A stretch of 37,981 bases of DNA from NCBI GenBank assembly GCA_902785355.1, contig CACZYF010000016.1, forward strand, positions 1 to 37,981. The letters are read 5' to 3'. The stretch is from an uncultured Ruminococcus sp. (GTDB lineage Bacteria > Bacillota > Clostridia > Oscillospirales > Acutalibacteraceae). The translations under genes and the position numbers were made by a program. This document shows positions 32,754-37,981 of the stretch, one piece after another. Position 1 is the stretch's first letter; every line of letters starts with the position of its first letter. The notes under the pieces were generated by a model. The model was given only the letters and a program-made list of their open reading frames with translations. It was not told the origin of the DNA and did not search any database.

Positions 32754-34292
32754 TCAGAATTTTAAATCATACCACAGCAGAAAAGCGTAGATCGCGTAGA
32801 TCCTGCCCCAGTACTGCTCCTCGCCGCCGATGAAGCTTGTCCACAGCTCTCTCAGCGCGTCCTGATCGAAGAACTTCTGCGAGGTCTCGCCGAAGAATTT
32901 TTCCTCGATCGGCTTATTGAAGCGCTCATCCGCGAGCCATTTGCGAACGGGTACGGGGAAGCCGACCTTCTTGCGGAAGGCGACCTCGTCGGGGAGCTTG
33001 GTGCTCGCCGCCTTACGGAACACGTACTTATTCTGCTCGTTCATGAACTTGTATGCCGCGGGGATCCTCCGCGCGACGTTGAAGAGTCTGAGATCGGAGA
33101 ACGGTGTATGCAGCTCGATACCGCAGGCGGTGGAGGTACGGTCGGTGTTGAGGTAGATATCGCCCTCGAGCCACAGCGAGATATCGACAGTCAGCTTCTG
33201 CGCGAGCGGATCCTGACCCTGTACCTCGTCCCAGAGCTCACGCACGGGATCCTCTGCTTTCACGGCGGGATCATAGTCCTTCATCAGTGATCTGACCACC
33301 TGCTCACTCATGATGTGGGAACAGGTCAGATAGACCCAGTCCGACGGGATCTCGCGCTTATGGGCGTTGTAGCCGCCGAAGAACTCGTCGATACCCTCGC
33401 CGGAGTAGACGACCTTCGCGTGCTCTGAGACCGCCGCACAGCCAATGGAGAAGGCGACAGCGGAGGCGTCGCCCAGCGGCTGACCCATCTTATCGATGGT
33501 GACGGGGAGTCGGTCGAAGTATTCCTCGGGGCTGATCATCTTGACGGAGATCTTCTTGCCGAGTATCTCGGCAGTCCGGCGCGCTAAAGCAGACTCGTCG
33601 AAGCCGCTCTCCACATAGCCGACGGTATTGGCGCCCTGCGCGTCGCTCGCCGCGAGCAGATAGGAGGAATCCACACCGCCCGAGAGGAAGGATTCCTTAT
33701 ACGGCAGCTCGGTATCGCCGCGCTCCTCGCTGAGGATCTCCTCGACGACGTCCTCGATCTCCTTTGCGAAATCATCGACGGACTTGGAAGAATCAGGCTC
33801 GAACTGCGGCTTGAAGTAGCGGGTATCGGTCAGCTTCTCACCGTCGAAGGTAAGGTAATGACCCGGGCGAAGCTTGTACACGCCCTCATAGAAGGTCTCC
33901 TCACCGATCGGGTAGCCGTAGAACAGGTACTGCTGCAGCATGCGCTTGTTGAGTGCCTTCTCGATATGCGAATCGGCGACGACTGCGTCGATATCGCCCG
34001 AGCAGAAGAGCTCGCCGCCGACAACGGCATAGAACATCTGCTTCTGACCGACCTGATCACGGAACACAAGCGTGATCTGCTTCTCTGTATCATACAAAGC
34101 GATTGCGAAAGCGCCGTAGAGGTGATCGGGGAGCGATGTCCCCCACTTCTCATAAGCGGCGGTCAGGATCGCTTCTTCACGCGCCTCACGCGGGAGCGAG
34201 GGCTCGATCCCCAGCTCGGCGCAAAGCGCCTTATAATTGCGGATATAACCGCTGAAATAACGGACTTGTACCTTTGCGGACTTCTTTTCCAT
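32754..34292 (-). CDS. asparagine synthetase-like protein lacking the glutaminase nucleophile
   Basis: A 512-residue AsnB-type protein. ATG 34290-34292 follows GGAGGG at 6 bases; an ATG two codons earlier would touch it. The C-terminal synthetase domain has the ATP loop FLSGGVDSS (204-210), VVYSGEGIDEFFGGY and ELHTPFSDLRL, so the aspartyl-AMP chemistry looks intact. The N-terminal glutaminase domain is cut short. The usual Met-Cys-Gly-Ile start and about 60 residues including the RGPD loop are absent, while later parts (GAFAIALYD, LVFRDQVGQK) remain. It should therefore use ammonia or a partner amidotransferase, or form another amide. A strong promoter with a palindrome precedes it. Confidence 0.88.
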   Translation of the reverse strand: MEKKSAKVQVRYFSGYIRNYKALCAELGIEPSLPREAREEAILTAAYEKWGTSLPDHLYGAFAIALYDTEKQITLVFRDQVGQKQMFYAVVGGELFCSGDIDAVVADSHIEKALNKRMLQQYLFYGYPIGEETFYEGVYKLRPGHYLTFDGEKLTDTRYFKPQFEPDSSKSVDDFAKEIEDVVEEILSEERGDTELPYKESFLSGGVDSSYLLAASDAQGANTVGYVESGFDESALARRTAEILGKKISVKMISPEEYFDRLPVTIDKMGQPLGDASAVAFSIGCAAVSEHAKVVYSGEGIDEFFGGYNAHKREIPSDWVYLTCSHIMSEQVVRSLMKDYDPAVKAEDPVRELWDEVQGQDPLAQKLTVDISLWLEGDIYLNTDRTSTACGIELHTPFSDLRLFNVARRIPAAYKFMNEQNKYVFRKAASTKLPDEVAFRKKVGFPVPVRKWLADERFNKPIEEKFFGETSQKFFDQDALRELWTSFIGGEEQYWGRIYAIYAFLLWYDLKF

Positions 34293-34310
34293 ATACATCC
34301 CTCCGTGTCG

Positions 34311-34351
34311 AATTCTGTCAGAATTATAACACGTTGCGGAGAGGTCGTCAA
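34311..34351 (-). promoter_or_regulatory. promoter and palindromic operator of the asparagine synthetase gene
   Basis: On the minus strand TTGACG (34346-34351) and TATAAT (34323-34328) have a 17-base spacer. The perfect 15-base palindrome AATTCTGTCAGAATT (34311-34325) overlaps the downstream edge of the -10 box and the start point, a classic repressor position. Confidence 0.75.
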
Positions 34352-34370
34352 TATTTCTTTATTTGTTTAA

Positions 34371-34608
34371 CGGAGAATGGTGAATGGTGAATGGTGAATG
34401 GTGGAGGGCGGGCAAAGCCCGCACCCGATTAATATACGTTTGATAAAAAACTGCGTACAAAACCCTATACAGAGCCATAGACGTTTGAAAAGCAGTCGTT
34501 ATACCAATCCAAAAGCCGTCAGGCTTTCCGTAACTTCCTATTTCTTATTTCATATTTCTTAGTTCTTAGTTCAACAAAGCCATCAGGCTTTCCCAACACC
34601 ATTCACCC
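34371..34608. repeat. heptad-bordered composite repeat element, copy 5
   Basis: GGTGAAT heptads, then GGGCGGGCAAAGCCCGC hairpin, CACCCGATTAATATACG, a decayed form of the ACGTCTGCGA hairpin (CCATAGACGTTTG), TTATACCAATCC, AAAGCCGTCAGGCTTTCC, TTTCTTA heptads, AGTTCAACAAAGCC, a second small hairpin, and an inverse ACCATTCACC end. It fills the whole gap between asparagine synthetase and the PPC/DUF296 gene. Confidence 0.85.
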
Positions 34609-34658
34609 CAAATATGCGTCCCTCTCCTGTCCCTTCGCCCCTGTACAGGCGGTCGGCG

Positions 34659-35093
34659 TCAGTCCTTGAAGCTCCACACGCGGATGCCCAGCTCCTCATC
34701 ATAGCGGCGGGTGATCCTACCCTGTGCGGGAGTCAGCACGATCTCGCCCGTCAGCCCGATCACAGCGTTCAGCAGATGACCTGTCAGCTGACAGAAGGCG
34801 TCGCCCTCACGATAGGCGAACGCCGCGTGAACATGCAGATACGGCTTGTCCTCATACTCGGTGACGTTGCCGTCTAAGGAGAGCAGCTCCAGCAGCGCTG
34901 TGACCTTCTTCTCCCGATAGGTGCGGGACTCTCCGTCAAACACGCCCACGGTCGCCTCACAGCAGCCGCCGATGCCCTGCACCTGAGCGACGCGGATATC
35001 CTCACGCTCGCACACACTCAAAAGCGAGCTGACGATCTCGTCACCCCTGTCCAGCCTGACATAAACCTTCTTGTCAAACACACGATATTCCAT
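34659..35093 (-). CDS. PPC/DUF296-domain protein
   Basis: A 144-residue protein made of a single PPC (plant and prokaryote conserved, DUF296) domain. The diagnostic strands are AQVQGIGGCCEATVGVFD, YLHVHAAFAYREGDAFCQL and the TGHLLNAVIGLTGEIVL core; the His pair in LHVHA and the His in GHL form the usual metal site. In plants the domain sits beside AT-hooks. The bacterial one-domain form is of unknown function, sometimes proposed to bind DNA or a small ligand. The ribosome site is AGGAGG. It is a single-gene unit flanked by repeats on both sides. Confidence 0.85.
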   Translation of the reverse strand: MEYRVFDKKVYVRLDRGDEIVSSLLSVCEREDIRVAQVQGIGGCCEATVGVFDGESRTYREKKVTALLELLSLDGNVTEYEDKPYLHVHAAFAYREGDAFCQLTGHLLNAVIGLTGEIVLTPAQGRITRRYDEELGIRVWSFKD

Positions 35094-35120
35094 AGTAACC
35101 TCCTATTGATTGATAGTGAT

Positions 35121-35318
35121 GTATAATCAGCCATCGCCCTTGTCGCGGAGCGATAAATCGGGCGGGCATATAAATCTGTATAACAGCCGGATTTATACGG
35201 TTATTATACCATAACTCCGAAGGAGATATGGTATAATCAGCCATCGCCCGTTGTCGCGAAGCGACAAACTGGGCGGGCATATAAAATAATAACCGGATTT
35301 ATGCGGTTATTATACCAC
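35121..35318. repeat. 110-bp tandem repeat with a strong hairpin
   Basis: Two units start with GTATAATCAGCCATCGCCC (35121 and 35231, period 110), continue with TTGTCGCG-AGCGA...GGGCGGGCATATAAA and end CCGGATTTAT-CGGTTATTATACCA. Between them ATTATACCATAACTCC and GGAGATATGGTATAAT (35203-35237) pair at 15 of 16 positions around a 3-base loop. Short frames across it have no ribosome site and are repeat translations. Confidence 0.8.
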
Positions 35319-35382
35319 GGGGTCACGGATGTTGCAATATTGGCAGTGAAGATCATGTACAGCGGATCGCAGGGACGCGTGT

Positions 35383-35905
35383 TAGGAGTTAGGAGTGAGG
35401 AGTTGTAGGGGACGGCGACTCGACGTCCCGCGTCCCGCAAGGGACATTCGCGCAGCGATCTCGTAGGGGCGGTCATTGACCGCCCGCTGTCGCAGAGCGT
35501 AGCATATCCTATCCGACGCTTTCGAGATGAATAACGCTCATCGTTCGCGGGCGACCGATGGTCGCCCCTACGGCACGATCAAGCTTTAGATGTTTGCGAG
35601 ACGTCAGGAGTATGGCTATATTGTAGGGCGGGGGCTTGCTCCCGCCGAGACGCTGCGGTGACATCAATGTGAAACGCGGAGCAAATCAAAGGCTTGTCAT
35701 ACTTCGCGTGAAAACGGCATTTAGAGGATAGGTTCCGGCGGGAGACAAGCCCCCGCCCTACGACTCGACCTAACGCTCGTCATTCGCGGGCGACCGATGG
35801 TCGCCCCTACGGCACGATCATACGTCGGAGTTTGCGGGTCGTCTTGGGAGCCGACCCCTGCAACTCGATCCGACGTTTATAACTCCTCACTCCTCCCTCC
35901 CCTAC
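35383..35905. repeat. nested inverted-repeat island
   Basis: The outer ends are GTTAGGAGTTAGGAGTGAGG and its inverse (ACTCCTCACTCCTCCCTCC). Inside are GTAGGGGCGGTCATTGACCG hairpins, two direct copies of GCGGGCGACCGATGGTCGCC (35548 and 35787), and an inverted pair GGGCGGGGGCTTGCTCCCGCC (35626) / GGCGGGAGACAAGCCCCCGCC (35738). No gene is seen. The right-hand end abuts the stop of the SpoIID-like gene. Confidence 0.8.
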
Positions 35906-37242
35906 ACTCTGTTTCCTCTCAGGATGATCTCAACCCATTCTACGGGACCGATCGCGCCGTTTTCCTCTACGCCGAGCTGCTTTTGGAGCGCGACGACGGC
36001 TCGCTTGGTCTGCGGCCCGAAGATGCCGTCCGCCGCGACGTCGGGGATCGCGGGATCGGTGCGGGAGATACGGCTCAGGTACCCTTGTATCACGCGGACT
36101 TCCTCTCCCCTGTCGCCCTCCACGAGGAACCGCCCGGGGTATGGCTCACCGATGGCGCTTTGGTAATTCGCGGGCAGCTGCGCGACGGTCTCCTTGTACG
36201 CGCGCTCGATGGTATAGTAGGTCTCGAGGTTGATCTCCCCCGTCACGGGCAAGCCGTAGGCGTTCTGGAAGGTAAAGACCGCGTCGCGGGTCATATCATC
36301 AAAGAAGCCGTTGATCGGTATCGGCGCCAGCTGGGGATAAAAGTAGCCGAGGAAGGCGAGGTAATACTGCACCGCCTCAACCTCAACGCCCCGATCGCCG
36401 AGAGAGAGGGTCGTGCGGAACACGCGCTCCACCTCGGGGATGGTCAGACCCTCGCTGGTCAGCTCCGCGAGGCGCTTCACCGCGGTATAGACGCGCTTGA
36501 TCTGGTACCACGTCGCCTTGCCGACGATACCGTCGGGCGTGAGGTTGAAGATGCGCTGGAACTCCCTCACCGCCGCCTCGGTCTCGCCGTCATACACGGA
36601 GGTCACCGTCAAGGCGGGGATCGCGGGATAATTGCGGCGGATACGACTCAACTCGTTCTTGATCGTCCTCACGTCGTCGCCGAAGGAGCCGCGAGACAAT
36701 GCCGTCCCGGGGTATGACTCCGTCTTGTCGGCAAGCGGCGCGTTCTCCACGATCTCGATATCGTCGCCGTAGTAGTATTTGAGGATCTCCAGGGTATCAT
36801 AGCCCTGATTCGCAAGCTCCACCGTCCCCCACTGCAGCAGCCCGTCACAGAGCGTGATCCTTCCATCGCAGAACTTTGCCGCCAGCGGCTCGACAGTCCC
36901 CTTGCGGCGGATATAGTTGTTGAAAAGCTCGTCAACGATCAGGCTGACGGTATCGAAAACCTCGCCGTTCTCGGTATAGGCGTGGTCGTAGCGGGTATCG
37001 TTGGTGATATCGAAGTCGTATCCGCGGCTGGGGTAGTACTCGGTATAGACGCGGTTGAGGGTATAGGAGATCTGGGCGAGGATATTCGCCCTCAGCGCCG
37101 CCTGCGGCCAGCTCGGGAAGATCTCGGAGGAGGCGACGTTCTTGATGTAATCGGTAAAGGGTACGGTCACGTTGCGCGCCTGTGTATTCGGCGCGCCGAG
37201 ATGGACGGTAACGTTAGTCGGGATCGTCGGCAGTTCAGCCAT
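35902..37242 (-). CDS. SpoIID-like protein with three peptidoglycan-binding domains
   Basis: A 446-residue protein. Residues 25-140 resemble a SpoIID-type domain (VPFTDYIKNVASSEIFPSWP with Glu40 at the catalytic position, then ALRANILAQISYTLNRVY), known in sporulation as a glycan-stripping lytic transglycosylase. Three PG_binding_1 repeats follow at about 185-250 (SFGDDVRTIKNELSRI ... DGIVGKATW), 280-345 (LGDRGVEVEAVQYYL) and 375-440 (GDRGEEVRVIQGYL ... DGIFGPQTKRAV). There is no signal peptide, unlike classical SpoIID, so it may act in the mother cell, be released on lysis, or load onto the spore coat. Its ATG overlaps the upstream gene by eight bases. Confidence 0.85.
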   Translation of the reverse strand: MAELPTIPTNVTVHLGAPNTQARNVTVPFTDYIKNVASSEIFPSWPQAALRANILAQISYTLNRVYTEYYPSRGYDFDITNDTRYDHAYTENGEVFDTVSLIVDELFNNYIRRKGTVEPLAAKFCDGRITLCDGLLQWGTVELANQGYDTLEILKYYYGDDIEIVENAPLADKTESYPGTALSRGSFGDDVRTIKNELSRIRRNYPAIPALTVTSVYDGETEAAVREFQRIFNLTPDGIVGKATWYQIKRVYTAVKRLAELTSEGLTIPEVERVFRTTLSLGDRGVEVEAVQYYLAFLGYFYPQLAPIPINGFFDDMTRDAVFTFQNAYGLPVTGEINLETYYTIERAYKETVAQLPANYQSAIGEPYPGRFLVEGDRGEEVRVIQGYLSRISRTDPAIPDVAADGIFGPQTKRAVVALQKQLGVEENGAIGPVEWVEIILRGNRV

Positions 37243-37702
37243 CTTCTCTCTCCCCCGTCAGCGGCACGAGCGAGATCGGGAGGATGGTCTCGGTCTTGTC
37301 GTGGATGATCACGGAGCAGTCGGTCAGCTCCTGAAAGTCGGGGTGAAAGATCGTCACCAGATACTCCGCCTCGGGGATCCGGGAGTCCTCGAAGTTGAGG
37401 GTACTCTCGATGGAGCGCGCGGGCAACACCATGTTGTCGACGATGCCGGAGATGTCGGTCACGTCGTTGTACAGGCTGTAGCGAACGCCCTGCCACACCT
37501 GCGACACATCCACCAGCACGTTCTTCAGCGGGAACGCCCCGCGCGCTACGCTGATCTGCACCTTGAGCGTGCCGCGCCCCGGGTACTCGCGGATGTATTC
37601 CTCGTATTCATCGCGAAAAGGCGTTTCTCCACGCGGCACGGTACGCGGCTGCGGATAGATCTCATCAGGTGAAACATCGCTGTTCAAATAATCTCTGTAC
37701 AT
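37235..37702 (-). CDS. small protein with a carboxypeptidase-regulatory (transthyretin-like) fold
   Basis: A 155-residue protein. ATG 37700-37702 follows GGAGG at 5 bases; a more upstream start is not needed. The first 50 residues are acidic and Pro-rich. The rest reads as a transthyretin-like beta sandwich: GTLKVQISVARGAFPLKNVL, then YNDVTDISGIVDNMVLPA and AEYLVTIFHPDFQ, the pattern of carboxypeptidase-regulatory and Cna-B-like modules. No signal peptide is present. It is coupled to the SpoIID-like gene by an 8-base overlap, so the two products probably work in one spore- or wall-related structure. Exact function is unknown. Confidence 0.75.
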   Translation of the reverse strand: MYRDYLNSDVSPDEIYPQPRTVPRGETPFRDEYEEYIREYPGRGTLKVQISVARGAFPLKNVLVDVSQVWQGVRYSLYNDVTDISGIVDNMVLPARSIESTLNFEDSRIPEAEYLVTIFHPDFQELTDCSVIIHDKTETILPISLVPLTGEREDG

Positions 37703-37744
37703 AGAAGCCTCCATAAAATGTGTTGACAAATATAGGCGAATAAG

Positions 37745-37981
37745 GGAGTTAGGAATGAGGAGTTAGGAGTTAGGAATTTTGGGAATGCCTGACGGCTTTT
37801 TGATTGGTATAACGACTGCTTATCATACGCATACGACCCTATATCAGGTTTTTCATGTAAGGAAGGGTCTTGACCCTCCCGCCTCCCGCAAGGGACATTC
37901 GCACAGCGACATCGTAGGGGCGGTCATTGACCGCCCGCTGTGACAGAATGTTGTAAGCCCTATCCGACGTTTTCGATATCA
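37745..37981. repeat. repeat island at the right edge (heptads plus GGGGCGGTCATTGACCG module)
   Basis: GTTAGGAATGAGGAGTTAGG heptads, a GCCTGACGGC module, ATTGGTATAACGACTGC (as in the heptad elements), then GGAAGGGTCTTGACCCTCC and the GGGGCGGTCATTGACCGCCC hairpin shared with 35.4 kb. It links the two repeat families in one island and continues past the window edge. Confidence 0.75.

Noticed and set aside
35074-35476. Two short minus-strand frames across the 110-bp repeat
   Set aside because: They translate repeat DNA, share the same peptide (RQ...GRWLIIHHYQ-like) by repetition and lack ribosome sites.

Overview
The window looks like chromosome of a fairly GC-rich clostridial Firmicute of the Ruminococcaceae/Oscillospiraceae type. 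The evidence is Gram-positive lipoprotein signals (LAAC, LAGC), consensus TTGACA-17-TATAAT promoters with AGGAGG ribosome sites, a SpoIID-like sporulation-type protein, a Gram-positive HPr with both His15 and Ser46, a YacP/Rae1 nuclease domain, and dispersed intergenic repeats of the kind common in gut clostridia. The genus assignment is an inference. No phage, transposase or CRISPR array is visible.

Layout. 1-2 kb: an AraC-type regulator cut by the window edge, a tRNA-Trp with its own promoter and terminator, and a decayed gene fragment. 2-6.4 kb: an MFS permease with a divergent palindromic control region, a DUF5131 (phage Gp37/Gp68-type) iron-sulfur candidate, a small lipoprotein and a membrane-anchored SGNH protein. 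6.4-12.8 kb, all on the minus strand: a polysaccharide deacetylase, then a tightly overlapping set of three (zinc-ribbon membrane protein, TPM-domain protein with a Cys/Gly/Ser repeat tail, radical SAM/SPASM enzyme), then a transglutaminase-like lipoprotein. 13-18 kb: a TetM/EF-G-like translational GTPase fused to a Rae1/YacP NYN nuclease domain, convergent with a SNF2 helicase. 18-24 kb: an SGNH lipoprotein, a YtqA/YhcC-type radical SAM protein, an alpha/beta hydrolase, a DUF4358-like lipoprotein, and a translationally coupled pair made of a phosphoesterase and a cytosolic BMP-type ligand-binding protein. 24-30.5 kb: a complete fructose PTS operon in the order fruR-fruK-fruA-ptsH-ptsI. 31-32.6 kb: the Fe-S assembly pair nifS-iscU. 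32.7-37.7 kb: an asparagine synthetase lacking its glutaminase nucleophile, a PPC/DUF296 protein, and a two-gene SpoIID/peptidoglycan-binding unit.

The most interesting systems are two. First, the zinc-ribbon/TPM/radical SAM operon: the membrane protein ends in six cysteines spaced alternately by 5 and 6 residues, and its stop codon overlaps the start of the radical SAM gene, which suggests a membrane-tethered RiPP-like modification target. Second, the GTPase-NYN fusion: a ribosome-protection-type factor joined to a domain whose relative cleaves mRNA in the ribosomal A site.

Intergenic regions carry at least six copies or fragments of a composite element built from heptanucleotide arrays plus small hairpins. 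In three genes the heptads run into the coding sequence and supply the last codons and the stop. A second kind of repeat island (nested inverted repeats) fills 35.1-35.9 kb and the right edge.
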